This document shows positions 31,639 to 41,134 of a stretch of DNA of 64,000 bases, piece by piece (within the stretch, counting starts at the first letter, position 1; each line of letters starts with the position of its first letter). Made by a program: the position numbers and the translations under genes. The notes beneath the pieces are model-generated. The model was given only the letters and a program-made list of their open reading frames with translations, ran no database searches and had not been told where the DNA came from. This stretch comes from AP-15 sp963833745 (lineage in GTDB: Bacteria > Pseudomonadota > Alphaproteobacteria > ATCC43930 > CGMCC-115725): the NCBI GenBank assembly GCA_963833745.1, contig CAWHZD010000005.1, forward strand, positions 1 to 64,000. Reading direction: 5' to 3'.

Positions 31639-32841
31639 TCAGAGCGACACTTCGGGCGGCAGGCCGAGCGCCACCCGGCCATAGATCGCGCCGTTGACGT
31701 CCCAGGTCAGCGTGTAATGTGCGTTAGCCGCATGGACATCACGAAAGGCGCGTTGAATCGGGTTTTGTGCATAGATCGCGCCACCGCCGCTCGCACTGAA
31801 CAAAATGTCGACCGCCCGGGTGCACAATGTCGCGGCAAAGGCGCCGTCGCGGCGGTAGCGCGCCTTTTGTTCGAGGCTCGGCACCACTCCGGCCTCGGTG
31901 ATCCGCGTCGCCTCGTCGCAATCGCGCAACGAGATCGCCTCGGCCGCATCCGCCGACGCCGCCGCCTCGGCGAGATGGACCTGCAAGTTTCTGAAATCGG
32001 CGAGGTTCCTCCCGGTGTAGACGCTGAGCCGGGTGCGGGTCGTCTCGGCGAAGTGCTGGATGGCGCTGCGGGCGATGCCGAGCGAGACGCCGGCGATAGC
32101 GAAACCGAACAGGCTGATCGCCGGCAGCTGGTACAGCGCCCCGGGGTTTACCCCGCTGCCCCGATTGGGGCCGCCCGTGATCCGCTCGGCGGCAAGGGTG
32201 CGGTGGGCCGGAACAAAGATGTCGGCGGCCTCGACATCCTTGCTGCCCGTGCCGCTCAACCCGATCACCTGCCACGTGTCGATGATCGTGTAATCGCTTG
32301 CCGGAAGCAGGAAAATGCGGGGCTCGCTCTGCCCGGTCTCCTCGTCGACGACGAGGGCGCCGATCATCGCCCAGGTGGCCGCGTCGATGCCGCTCGAAAA
32401 CGGCCAGCGGCCACTCAGGCGATATCCGCCGGGCACCCGCCGTGCGCGGCCGCGCGGGAAAATAAGCGCCGAGCCGATCAAATTGTCCGGCGATTCGCCC
32501 CAGATTTCGTCCTGCGCTTCGGGGTGCCACATGCCGAGCAGCCAATGATGGGCGGCGAGGTTGGCGAGCACCCATGCAGTCGAGCCGCAACCTCGGCCGA
32601 TCACCGCCGAAAGCTCGAAGAGTGCGCGGTAAGGCAACTCGCTGCCGCCGACCCGGGCCGGCTGCAGCATGCGAAAGAGGCCGCTTGAATGCAGATCGGC
32701 GATGGTCTCATCAGGCAGCCGACGCAATTCCTCGGCCCGCTCGGCGCGCTCGCGCAGCACCGGGATCAGCGATTCGGCCCGCGCCAGCAGCTCCTCGAAG
32801 CGCGGTGCCGCCGCGCGGTGTCCGGTCTTTGCCTCAGGCAT
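31639..32841 (-). CDS. Flavin-dependent monooxygenase, acyl-CoA dehydrogenase fold
   Basis: A 400-residue group D flavin monooxygenase like HsaA or the HpaB/C2-type hydroxylases. LPDETIADLHSSGLFRMLQP, VIGRGCGSTAWVLANLAAHH, GGYRLSGRWPFSSGIDAATW and DTWQVIGLSGTGSKDVEAAD are characteristic; the last is the flavin-binding loop. It uses reduced flavin from the neighbouring reductase and O2 to hydroxylate an aromatic or related compound, in the cytoplasm. Start ATG 32841 (MPEAKTGHRA). It is divergent from the Liv-type transporter at 33138 with 296 bases between, which may hold shared promoters. Confidence 0.87.
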   Translation of the reverse strand: MPEAKTGHRAAAPRFEELLARAESLIPVLRERAERAEELRRLPDETIADLHSSGLFRMLQPARVGGSELPYRALFELSAVIGRGCGSTAWVLANLAAHHWLLGMWHPEAQDEIWGESPDNLIGSALIFPRGRARRVPGGYRLSGRWPFSSGIDAATWAMIGALVVDEETGQSEPRIFLLPASDYTIIDTWQVIGLSGTGSKDVEAADIFVPAHRTLAAERITGGPNRGSGVNPGALYQLPAISLFGFAIAGVSLGIARSAIQHFAETTRTRLSVYTGRNLADFRNLQVHLAEAAASADAAEAISLRDCDEATRITEAGVVPSLEQKARYRRDGAFAATLCTRAVDILFSASGGGAIYAQNPIQRAFRDVHAANAHYTLTWDVNGAIYGRVALGLPPEVSL

Positions 32842-33137
32842 TGGGATCCTCCCTGGGGTGAGCCGCCCGCTGTCACTCTATCCGCCGAGCGGCAGGCGGG
32901 CGACATCAAACCGAAATATGGGCAGGCGCATCCATCCTGCAGCAATGGAAATCGGCGATACTTTTGGTCGCCCGGCTAGCCTCCCGAGAAAGAGCCGCGC
33001 CCGGCGTGGTCGCCATGCGACAGAGAAGGCTGATCCGCACCGCAAGATCGTGTAGTTTCCGGGCCTCGACGTCGCGCCGAGTTCGGCACGACATTTGCTG
33101 GAACCAGAGCAGAAGCTTCGAACCGGGGAGGTCGGAA

Positions 33138-34382
33138 ATGCTGTCACGTCGTTCGGTGCTCATCAGCCTGTCGACAACCGCTCTTGTCGGCACCTTGGCC
33201 GGAAGAGGCGTTCCCTCCTTCGCGGCCGACAAATCGATAAAGATCGGCCTCAACCTGCCCTTTACCGGCGCCGACGCGCACGATGCCGAGCTGATCAAGG
33301 ACGGGGCGATGCTGGCGATCGACGAAGCCAACGACGCGGGCGGGGTGGGCGGCTACAAGATCGATGTGCTGCGGCTCGACGACGGCACCGCGACGGCCGG
33401 CCAATACGATCCGGCACAGGCCGCCACCAACGCCCGCAAAATGGTCTCCGACGATTCAGTCGTGGCCGCGATCGGCCCGCAGATGAGCGGGTCGGGCAAG
33501 GCAATGTCACCGATCCTCAGTCAGGGCGGGCTCGCCACGATCACCCCGAGCTCGACCAATCCCGACATCACCAATCCCAAATTTGCCGCGCAATACCGGC
33601 CCGCCGGAAAGGCGATCTACTTCCGCACTGTCACCACCGACGCCTTTCAGGGTCCGAACATGGCGAACTATTTCGCCGACACGCTAAAGGTGAAGTCGGT
33701 GTACGTGCTCGACGACAGCGGCGCCTATGGAGTCGGGCTCGCCGATGCGTTTCAGGAGCAGGCCAAAAAACGCGGGATTAATGTGCTCGGCCGCGATCAA
33801 CTGAACCCGAAAGAGGCCGATTACACGACGACCCTGACCAAGATAAAGTCGCTTAACCCCGAGGCGCTATATTACGGCGGCGTGGCGCAGGCCGGGGTCA
33901 AGGTGGTCAAGCAGTCTTACGACATCATCCCGAATGTGATCAAAGCCGGCGGCGACGGGGTTTACGGCGCCGAGATCCTGAAGGGCGCGGGCTTTCCGTC
34001 TGCCCAGGCCTGGTACGCGACGATTGCCGCGCCGAATGTGCTCGAAAATCCTGACGCGGCGCCGACGATCGAGCGTTTTGTCAAGAAATACGGACAGCAG
34101 CCCGGCAATTACTCGATCACTGCTTACGATGCTGCCCTCGTTATCCTCGACGCGATCAAGCGGGTCGCCGCCTCCGGAAAGGACGTGACCCGCGATGCGA
34201 TCCGTGACGCGATCCAGCAGTCGCACCTCAAGACCCTGCAGGGCGAGATCAGCTTCGATGCCAACGGCGATATCGAGAACCGAGTGATCAGCGTGTTCCA
34301 GATCACCCGAAACGACAAATATCCGCTCGATGACCTTCTCCACCAATATAAGTATATCGGGGTGGCGCCGGCAAGTTCGTGA
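33138..34382 (+). CDS. Branched-chain amino acid-type ABC substrate-binding protein
   Basis: A 414-residue periplasmic binding protein of the Leu/Ile/Val (type I) class. Twin-arginine-like N-terminus MLSRRSVLISLSTTALVGTL with signal cleavage near SFAADK; then IKIGLNLPFTGADAHDAELI, GAMLAIDEANDAGGVGGYKI, VVAAIGPQMSGSGKAMSPIL and VYVLDDSGAYGVGLADAFQE. ATG 33138 has GGGGAGGTCGG upstream. It heads the operon with livH, a livM-livG fusion and livF. Such systems import amino acids, but also amides, urea or aromatic acids; the monooxygenase divergent from it would fit an aromatic or heterocyclic substrate (inference). Confidence 0.93.
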   Translation: MLSRRSVLISLSTTALVGTLAGRGVPSFAADKSIKIGLNLPFTGADAHDAELIKDGAMLAIDEANDAGGVGGYKIDVLRLDDGTATAGQYDPAQAATNARKMVSDDSVVAAIGPQMSGSGKAMSPILSQGGLATITPSSTNPDITNPKFAAQYRPAGKAIYFRTVTTDAFQGPNMANYFADTLKVKSVYVLDDSGAYGVGLADAFQEQAKKRGINVLGRDQLNPKEADYTTTLTKIKSLNPEALYYGGVAQAGVKVVKQSYDIIPNVIKAGGDGVYGAEILKGAGFPSAQAWYATIAAPNVLENPDAAPTIERFVKKYGQQPGNYSITAYDAALVILDAIKRVAASGKDVTRDAIRDAIQQSHLKTLQGEISFDANGDIENRVISVFQITRNDKYPLDDLLHQYKYIGVAPASS

Positions 34383-34430
34383 GCATCGTGTTTTCGATGA
34401 ACAGGTTGTGACCCGGAGCGCCGGCTCGCC

Positions 34431-35360
34431 ATGACCGATTACAGCGTACTGGCGCAGCAAGTAATCAACGGATTGAGCCTCGGCGCCATGTACGCCTTGC
34501 TGGCGCTCGGGTTCACGCTGGTCTACGGCATCCTCGAGCTGATCAACTTCGCCCATTTCAACGTGTTCATGGTCGCCTCGTTTATCGGCATGTGGGCGTT
34601 GCAGCTGCTCGGCATTTCGGGGCAGACCCAGGTTTTGACCGGCGCGGCCCTGGCGGGGGCCCTTGCCTTTGCCTTTTTTGTCACGATGGTGGCGGCGGGG
34701 CTCATCGGGGTTGTCATCGAACGCCTGTCGCTGCGGCCGCTGCGTGGAGTGCGCGGTACCGCGGCAATGATCACGACGATCGGCGTCTCCTACATCCTGT
34801 TCAACATCATTTTGCTGACGGTCGGCGCCGGGTCGGAAAACTACCCCAACCCGCTGCCTGTCGTGCGCTGGCAGTTCGGCCAGGTGACGGTGGAGCTGAA
34901 GGAACTGCTGATCTGGGGCGTTGCTTTGGCGCTGATGATCGGGCTCAACCTGTTCGTCAACCGCACCCGGCTCGGCAAGGCGATGCGCGCGACCGCGCAG
35001 GATGCGGAGGCCGCCCGAATGATGGGCGTCAACGTCGACCGGGTCATCGTCACCGCATTTTTTCTGGGATCGGCGCTGGCCGGGGCGGCCGCGCTGATCT
35101 TTGGTCTCTACTATAACTATACGAGTTTTATCATCGGCTATACTGCGGGACTGCGCGCCTTCACCGCCGCAGTCCTGGGCGGCATCGGCAGCATTCCCGG
35201 TGCGATGGTGGGCGGGCTGCTGATCGGGCTGATCGAAACCCTGGGCGGCCAGCTGATTGCGGTGCGCTGGACCGATGTGATCATCTTCTCGATCCTTGTG
35301 TTGGTCCTGGTCTTCGCCCCCGCCGGCCTGTTGGGTCGCGCCACGCCGACGAAATCGTGA
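34431..35360 (+). CDS. livH: Liv-type ABC permease
   Basis: A 309-residue integral membrane permease with about eight helices. NGLSLGAMYALLALGFTLVY, GILELINFAHFNVFMVASFI and the cytoplasmic coupling region AMRATAQDAEAARMMGVNVD are family signatures, as is AFTAAVLGGIGSIPGAMVGG. Full length. Starts 48 bases after the binding-protein gene, and its TGA is one base before the ATG of the livM-livG fusion. Confidence 0.94.
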   Translation: MTDYSVLAQQVINGLSLGAMYALLALGFTLVYGILELINFAHFNVFMVASFIGMWALQLLGISGQTQVLTGAALAGALAFAFFVTMVAAGLIGVVIERLSLRPLRGVRGTAAMITTIGVSYILFNIILLTVGAGSENYPNPLPVVRWQFGQVTVELKELLIWGVALALMIGLNLFVNRTRLGKAMRATAQDAEAARMMGVNVDRVIVTAFFLGSALAGAAALIFGLYYNYTSFIIGYTAGLRAFTAAVLGGIGSIPGAMVGGLLIGLIETLGGQLIAVRWTDVIIFSILVLVLVFAPAGLLGRATPTKS

Positions 35361-35361
35361 G

Positions 35362-37401
35362 ATGGCGGAAATCGGCAAGCCGCCGCCGATCGGGACAGCA
35401 GCATTGCGCGGCAGGGCCCCGGCCCTGCCGCTGATCGATCGGATTTCCCCTCGCACTCGCAGCCGTCTGGCGATCCTTCTGATCGCCGCGGCAGCGCTGA
35501 TGTTTCCGCTGCTGCACCGAAATGACGCCGACATCAATTCGGCGGCGAACGCACTGGCCTTTGCGGCACTGGCGCTCGGGCTCAACATCGTCGTCGGCTT
35601 CGCCGGTCTGCTCGACCTCGGTTATGCCGCGTTTTTCGCGATCGGCGCCTATGCCTACGGCGTCGCCAGCTCGTTTCAGCTGCAACCGGAGTGGACAAGC
35701 TTCTGGGAGCCGTTCCGCTGGCTCGACCTTGTCGCCCGGATGCCCGGCGACGGAGGCTACGTCGTCCATTTCCAGGTGTCGTTTTGGCTGATGTTGCCGG
35801 TCGCGGCTGCGATCGCCGCCTCTTTCGGCGTGCTGTTTGGCGCTCCGACGTTGCGGCTCAAGGGCGATTATTTGGCGATCGTGACCTTGGGCTTCGGCGA
35901 GATCGTGCCGATCGTCGCCCGCAACATCCCGAGCGTGACCAATGGTGCGATGGGGTTGAACGGGGTCGCCGCACCGCAGCTCTTCGGCCACAGCTTCGGC
36001 ATCAATGCCACCCCGTATTATTATGTCGGCGTCGCCCTCGTCGCGCTGCTGATCGTGACCAGCTTGCGGCTCAAGGATTCGCGCATCGGCCGCGCCTGGA
36101 TGGCGATCCGCGAGGACGAGATCGCCGCCGCGGCGATGGGCGTCAACCGCGTCCGTTTCAAGCTGCTCGCTTTTGCGATCGGCGCCGCCTTCGCCGGTGC
36201 GACCGGGACTTTCTACGTCGCCAAACTGCAGACCGCGACCCCGGAGATGTTCATGTTCCCGGTCTCGGTCATGATCCTGGTCATGATCGTGTTTGGCGGG
36301 ATCGGCAGTGTGTGGGGGGTGGTCGTCGGCGCGCTGTTGTTGCAGATGCTGCAATCCTGGTTTCTCGAAGATCTGTCGCAATGGCTGCACGCGCTCGGCC
36401 GCCTGATCAACGTCGACTGGCTGCAGCATGTCGAGCTCGCCTCGTCGATCGAACTGATCTTCGGCGTGATCCTGGTGCTGATGATGCTCTATCGCCGCGA
36501 CGGGCTGATCCCGGCGTCGCGGCGGATGCCGCCGTTGAGCCTGGACGAGCAGTCGGCCCAGGTGGCGCGCGGCGGCTTTGACGGATTACGGGCTCTCGCG
36601 ACGGAAGAACGCAAGAGCGCGGCCGGGCCGCTGCTTGAAATCGACGGCCTGACCGTCAAATTTGGCGGGCTCGTCGCATTACGGTCGGTTTCACTCGGCG
36701 TGCCGGCGCACTCTGTTGTTGCGGTCATCGGCCCAAACGGCTCGGGCAAATCAACCTTGTTCAACGCCGTTACCGGGCTTGTTGTACCCGACAGCGGCAC
36801 CGTCCGTTTCGCCGGCGAGGAAATCGGGCGGCTCCCGCCGCACCGCGTGCTCGAATGCGGGATCGTCCGCACCTTTCAGAACATCCGTCTGTTCCCGAAT
36901 TTGTCGGTGCTCGAAAACGTCATGATCGGCATGCACGCGCGGCTCGGCACCGGCGCGGTCGGGGCGCTGTTGCGGCTGCCGCAAACCCGCCGTAGGGAGG
37001 AAGAGGCGCGCGAACGGGCGCTCGAAATTCTGGCATTGTTCGGCAATCGCCTGCTGCCGCGTGCCGACCATGTCGCCTCGAGCCTGTCCTACGCCAACCG
37101 GCGGCGGACCGAGATCGCCCGCGCGCTCGCCGCGCGGCCCAGGCTGCTGCTGCTCGACGAGCCCACCGCCGGCATGAACCCGGCTGAAACTCTGGAGCTC
37201 GCCGAGCAGATCAAAAGCCTCCACCGCTACGGTCTCGCGATCGTGCTGATCGAGCACAAGCTCGACGTCGTCGTCAGTCTCGCCGACAAGGTCGTCGTGC
37301 TCGACCACGGCGAGAAGATCGCCGAAGGACCGCCCGAGGTGGTGCGGCGCGACGAGGAGGTAATCCGCGCTTATCTCGGCCGCAGCGCGGTCTTCGCGTG
37401 A
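35362..37401 (+). CDS. Fused Liv-type permease and ATPase (LivM-LivG)
   Basis: A 679-residue single polypeptide. Residues 1 to about 400 are a LivM permease (NALAFAALALGLNIVVGFAG, LKGDYLAIVTLGFGEIVPIV, coupling helix AIREDEIAAAAMGVNRVRFK, VFGGIGSVWGVVVGALLLQM). After a cytoplasmic linker of about 40 residues a LivG ATPase follows: Walker A GPNGSGKST, Q-loop FQNIRLFPNLSVLENVMIG, signature SLSYANRRRTEIARAL, Walker B LLLLDEPTAGMNP and switch IEHKLDVV. No stop or frameshift interrupts the join, so the fusion is real in this sequence. Starts one base after livH and overlaps livF (GTGA). Confidence 0.93.
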   Translation: MAEIGKPPPIGTAALRGRAPALPLIDRISPRTRSRLAILLIAAAALMFPLLHRNDADINSAANALAFAALALGLNIVVGFAGLLDLGYAAFFAIGAYAYGVASSFQLQPEWTSFWEPFRWLDLVARMPGDGGYVVHFQVSFWLMLPVAAAIAASFGVLFGAPTLRLKGDYLAIVTLGFGEIVPIVARNIPSVTNGAMGLNGVAAPQLFGHSFGINATPYYYVGVALVALLIVTSLRLKDSRIGRAWMAIREDEIAAAAMGVNRVRFKLLAFAIGAAFAGATGTFYVAKLQTATPEMFMFPVSVMILVMIVFGGIGSVWGVVVGALLLQMLQSWFLEDLSQWLHALGRLINVDWLQHVELASSIELIFGVILVLMMLYRRDGLIPASRRMPPLSLDEQSAQVARGGFDGLRALATEERKSAAGPLLEIDGLTVKFGGLVALRSVSLGVPAHSVVAVIGPNGSGKSTLFNAVTGLVVPDSGTVRFAGEEIGRLPPHRVLECGIVRTFQNIRLFPNLSVLENVMIGMHARLGTGAVGALLRLPQTRRREEEARERALEILALFGNRLLPRADHVASSLSYANRRRTEIARALAARPRLLLLDEPTAGMNPAETLELAEQIKSLHRYGLAIVLIEHKLDVVVSLADKVVVLDHGEKIAEGPPEVVRRDEEVIRAYLGRSAVFA

Positions 37402-38126
37402 GCGCACCGCTGCTCGAATTCAAGGCGGTCGACACTCATTACGGCGACCTGCATGTGCTGAAGTCGGTGGATTATCGGATCGATTCCGGCGAGATCGTCT
37501 GCCTCTTGGGCGGCAACGCGTCGGGCAAGTCGACGACGATGAAGGCGATCATGGGGATCGTGCGCCCGAGCCGGGGCGAGGTCTTCTATGAGGGCCAGCC
37601 GCTCAACCAGGTCAGCACCGCTGAGCGGGTGCGGCGCGGCATTGCACCGGTGCTCGAAGCGCGGCGGCTGTTTCCGCGCATGACCGTCTACGAGAACCTC
37701 GAAATGGGCGCCTACACCCGCCGCCGCGGGCCTGAATTCGAGGAGGATCTAACGCGGGTCTTCACCCTGTTTCCGCGGGTTCAGGAGCGCCTACGCCAGC
37801 TCGCCGGCACCTTGTCGGGCGGCGAGCAGCAGATGGTGGCGATCGGCCGGGCCTTGATGGCGCATCCCAAGCTTCTGTGCATGGACGAGCCGTCGATGGG
37901 GCTGTCGCCGGCCTATGTCGAGCAGGTGTTCGACATCATCCGCGAGATCAACCGCCAGGGCACGACGATCTTCATGGTCGAGCAGAACGCCAACATGGCG
38001 CTCCAAATCGCCGACCGCGGCTATGTCCTGCAGACCGGCCAGGTCGTGCTCAGCGGCCCGTCGGCCGAACTGCGCCAGAACGAGCAGATCCGCCGCGCCT
38101 ATCTCGGCGAGATGACGGTCGCTTAG
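37398..38126 (+). CDS. livF: Liv-type ABC ATPase
   Basis: A 242-residue ATPase: Walker A GGNASGKST (Asn-Ala where many have Asn-Gly), RRGIAPVLEARRLFPRMTVY, signature LSGGEQQMVAIGRALMAHPK, Walker B LLCMDEPSMGLSP and switch MVEQN. It pairs with the LivG half of the fusion to drive import. The GTG start at 37398 overlaps the preceding stop. The gene meets the M3 peptidase gene tail to tail with a four-base overlap. Confidence 0.94.
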   Translation: MSAPLLEFKAVDTHYGDLHVLKSVDYRIDSGEIVCLLGGNASGKSTTMKAIMGIVRPSRGEVFYEGQPLNQVSTAERVRRGIAPVLEARRLFPRMTVYENLEMGAYTRRRGPEFEEDLTRVFTLFPRVQERLRQLAGTLSGGEQQMVAIGRALMAHPKLLCMDEPSMGLSPAYVEQVFDIIREINRQGTTIFMVEQNANMALQIADRGYVLQTGQVVLSGPSAELRQNEQIRRAYLGEMTVA

Positions 38127-40156
38127 CCAGCGCTCGTTAGTCCGCGATGCCGCAGCAACGGCCCGATCTCCGGGTCATGGCCGCGAAACGCGCGGTAGAG
38201 CCCCATCGGGTCCTTGGTGTCGCCGGCGCTGTAGATGTCCTTGAGGCGCGCTGCCAATGCCGGGTCGAACACGTCGCCGGTCTCGGTGAAGGCGGCAAAG
38301 CCGTCGGCATCGAGCACTTCGGCCCAGAGATAGGCGTAATATCCGGCCGCATAGCCGCAGCCGGCGAAGAGATGCTGGAAATGCGCCGGACGGTGGCGCA
38401 GCCCGATCTCGCGGGGCACGTCGTAGCGCTCGAGAAATTCGCGCTCGAATTGGTTCGGGTCGATCTTTTCGGGGGCTGGGTCGCGGTGCAGTTCAAGATC
38501 GATCAGCGCCGAGGCGGTGTACTCGACCGTCGCAAAACCCTGGTTGAAATTCCGCGCCGCCAGCAAGCGCTGCAACAACTGTTCGGGGATCGGCTCGCCG
38601 GTTTGGTAATGGCGGGCGTAGCGCCGCAAATTTTCCGGCGCCGACATCCAATGCTCGAAAATCTGCGATGGGAACTCGACAAAGTCACGGCGCACCGCGG
38701 TCCCGGATTGTGACGGATAACGCACCCGACTAAGCAGCGCGTGCAGGCCGTGACCGAACTCATGAAACAGGGTCTCGGCGTCGTCAAAGCTCAACAGGGT
38801 CGGCTCGCCTTTCGCGAAATTGTTGTTGTTGACGACAATCGGCGCCACCCAGCCATCAAGGTTCTGCTGATCGCGATAGCGGCTTGACCAGGCACCGGAA
38901 TGTTTGCCGGGGCGCGCGAAGTTGTCATGCAGGAACAGCCCGACATGGGCGCCTGCGCGATCGCGCACCTCCCAGACCCGAACATCCGGATGGTAGACCG
39001 GCACATCCGAGCGGGCGGCAAAGGTCAGCCCGAACAGGCGACCGGCGGTGGCGAAGGCAGCCTGCACCATGTTGTCGAGGACGAAGTAGGGTTTTACCTC
39101 AGCCTCGTTGAGATCGTATTGGGCTTGGCGGACCTTTTCGGCGAAATAGCGCCAATCCCAAGGCTCGATCGGCTCGTTCAGCCCTTCGTCGCGAGCCGTA
39201 GCCGCCAGGGCGGTGCGTTCCGCGCGGGCCTTTTCTTTGGCGGGCCCCCAGACCTGCAACAACAGATGCTCGACGGCATTGTCGGTCTTGGCCATCGAAT
39301 CGTCGAGCCGGTAGGCGGCAAAATTTTCGTACCCGAGGAGCCGCGCCTGCTCGGCGCGAAGTGCCATGATCTCGCGGATCAGCGGCGTATTGTCCGCCTC
39401 GCCGGGATGGGTCCCGCGTGCCGTCCACGCCTCGTGCGCGATGCGGCGCAAATCGCGGCGCGCCGAAAAGGTCAGGAACGGTTCGATCGAGGAGCGCGCG
39501 AGGGTGGTGAGGTAATGCCCGCTGAGGCCGCGCTCTTCGGCCGCTTGCGCCGCGGCGGTGCGGGCGAACTCGGGGAGCCCGTCGAGGTCGGCCTCCTCGA
39601 GCACCAGCTGCCACTCGCGCTCGTCATGCAATACGTTCTGACCAAACAACGTGTGCAATGTGGCCAGCCGCTCGGTGATCGCGGCCATGCGCGCCTTCTG
39701 CTTGGAGCCAAGCAGAGCGCCGTTGCGTATAAAGCGCAAATGGTGGCGTTCGAGCAGGCGCTGCTGGCCCACCGCCAGCCCGAGCTCGGCGCGCCGGGCG
39801 TAGAGATCGGCGATGCGCGCAAACACGCCGGGGTCGAGCGCGATACGCATGTGGTGTTGTGCGAGCCTCGGCGCATAATCGCGGGCGATTGCTTCGAGCG
39901 CCGAATTGGTGTCGCTCGCATCGAGGTTGGAAAACACGCGGCTGACCCGGTCGAGCAGCCGCCCGCTCCGCTCGAGGTCTTCGATCGTGTCGGCAAAGCA
40001 TGGCGGCCACGGGGCACCGGCGATCGCCGCCACCTGGGCCAGCTGCTCCTCCATGCCTCGATCGAAAGCGGGCGGAAAATGCTCCGCCCGGATACGGTCG
40101 AAGGGCGGGGTACCGAACGGCGTGTGCCAGGTCTCGAAAAACGGGTTATCGGCCAT
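38123..40156 (-). CDS. M3 family oligopeptidase (Dcp/PrlC-like)
   Basis: A 677-residue zinc metallopeptidase that degrades short peptides, cytoplasmic (no signal peptide). The metal site is ETLFHEFGHGLHALLSR around residue 464 (HExxH), with a downstream glutamate in the EFPSQIFEHWMSAPEN segment. Preceding SSRYRDQQNLDGWVAPIVVN, NNNNFAKGEPTLLSFDD and closing FQHLFAGCGYAAGYYAYLWA, FDPALAARLKDIYSAGDTKD are typical of peptidyl-dipeptidase Dcp and oligopeptidase A. Full length with start ATG 40156 (MADNPFFETWHTPFGTPPFD). Stands alone on this strand. Confidence 0.93.
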   Translation of the reverse strand: MADNPFFETWHTPFGTPPFDRIRAEHFPPAFDRGMEEQLAQVAAIAGAPWPPCFADTIEDLERSGRLLDRVSRVFSNLDASDTNSALEAIARDYAPRLAQHHMRIALDPGVFARIADLYARRAELGLAVGQQRLLERHHLRFIRNGALLGSKQKARMAAITERLATLHTLFGQNVLHDEREWQLVLEEADLDGLPEFARTAAAQAAEERGLSGHYLTTLARSSIEPFLTFSARRDLRRIAHEAWTARGTHPGEADNTPLIREIMALRAEQARLLGYENFAAYRLDDSMAKTDNAVEHLLLQVWGPAKEKARAERTALAATARDEGLNEPIEPWDWRYFAEKVRQAQYDLNEAEVKPYFVLDNMVQAAFATAGRLFGLTFAARSDVPVYHPDVRVWEVRDRAGAHVGLFLHDNFARPGKHSGAWSSRYRDQQNLDGWVAPIVVNNNNFAKGEPTLLSFDDAETLFHEFGHGLHALLSRVRYPSQSGTAVRRDFVEFPSQIFEHWMSAPENLRRYARHYQTGEPIPEQLLQRLLAARNFNQGFATVEYTASALIDLELHRDPAPEKIDPNQFEREFLERYDVPREIGLRHRPAHFQHLFAGCGYAAGYYAYLWAEVLDADGFAAFTETGDVFDPALAARLKDIYSAGDTKDPMGLYRAFRGHDPEIGPLLRHRGLTSAG

Positions 40157-40251
40157 GTCGGTCTTGCACCAAATCGCGTGCCGTCAAAATGTCGAGAAAC
40201 AGCTGCGCGGGTTCAATGCTCGGCATTAACCCGGTCCGGCCCGACGGTCCA

Positions 40252-40623
40252 TCATAGCCCCGATTCTCCCGGCAAGGGCGTCGTGCTCAAAATCGCTCGG
40301 ATCTGAGCGTCGGAAACCTGTGAGGCCATCTTTTGCCGGTATTGGTCATAGGCATGCTGACCGCCGACATAAATGCAATCGCAATCGATCGGGTCGGCGT
40401 ACATAAACTTAACGCTGCCGTTTGAATTGCGCATTACGAATTGGTGCGGTGGCAGCGCCTTCAACGCCGCCATGCGTTCTGGCGTGTCGGCGCTTCTCCG
40501 GACAAAGCCGGCCTCGGCCAAAAGGTCGTCTTTCGCCGGCGCCTCCGCCACCGAATTCGCGCACGCCGCCGCCAGGAGCACCACCCCGGTCATCGCGGCA
40601 GCCCAATGGAAAGATCGGTTCAT
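40252..40623 (-). CDS. Small lipoprotein
   Basis: A 123-residue protein starting MNRSFHWAAAMTGVVLLAAA followed by CANS, a clear lipobox (LAAAC), so it is lipid-anchored. The body contains DDLLAEAGFVRRSADTPERM, LPPHQFVMRNSNGSVKFMYA and DCDCIYVGGQHAYDQYRQKM; it is typical of small proteobacterial lipoproteins of unknown function that carry the LPxxxF...KFMYADP pattern. Start ATG 40623 has GGGAGGT upstream. Monocistronic. Confidence 0.83.
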   Translation of the reverse strand: MNRSFHWAAAMTGVVLLAAACANSVAEAPAKDDLLAEAGFVRRSADTPERMAALKALPPHQFVMRNSNGSVKFMYADPIDCDCIYVGGQHAYDQYRQKMASQVSDAQIRAILSTTPLPGESGL

Positions 40624-41134
40624 GGGTAAACCTCCCGCTCGCCCACGCTCACAGGCTCGACACACGCAGAATTGATGACATGATAGCGGGCCCCGCCAGT
40701 CCGATGAAATCGCCTCACCAACGAGTTCAGCTTTGTCCAAATTAGGCGGGATTCTCCGCGGGCCGCAAACGGTTCCCGGCGCCGCATCGAAACCGCTGCG
40801 CGCCGATCAATCCTGTATTGCACTGAGCGGCTGTGCGATGACCTGGGAAGCGGCGTTTGATCGCCCCACATGGGCTGGCGTCGCGACGGTTGCGGCGGGT
40901 GCGGGGATGAGGCAAGCTGCCGCACCCTATCGGGGTAAATTGGGAAAAGATGCCGTACAAGGCGACGGAAAAGATGACGGCGGGACTCGCCGCGAATATA
41001 AAACCGCTTCGATGCTGCTGTGCCCGCCGCACCCTTGGTGCGCCGCAGGGACGCAGGCGGGCGAGCCTGGATAGGCGATCGCAGCGGGAATAACGACGGG
41101 CCGGGGCCATGCCCCGTCCGCCAGGAGGGCCCTA
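40624..41134. other. Intergenic region before korC
   Basis: About 510 bases between divergent genes. I see no supportable gene; short open frames on both strands are Arg/Ala-rich and lack starts with ribosome-binding sites. The last 40 bases hold CCAGGAGGG before the korC start. Promoters for both flanking genes should be here. Confidence 0.4.

Noticed and set aside
33867..35588. 573-codon minus-strand frame over the Liv operon
   Set aside because: Shadow of the binding-protein and livH genes; low-complexity Arg/Asp-rich translation.
38900..40306. 468-codon plus-strand frame over the M3 peptidase
   Set aside because: Antisense shadow; the peptidase frame carries the HEFGH site.
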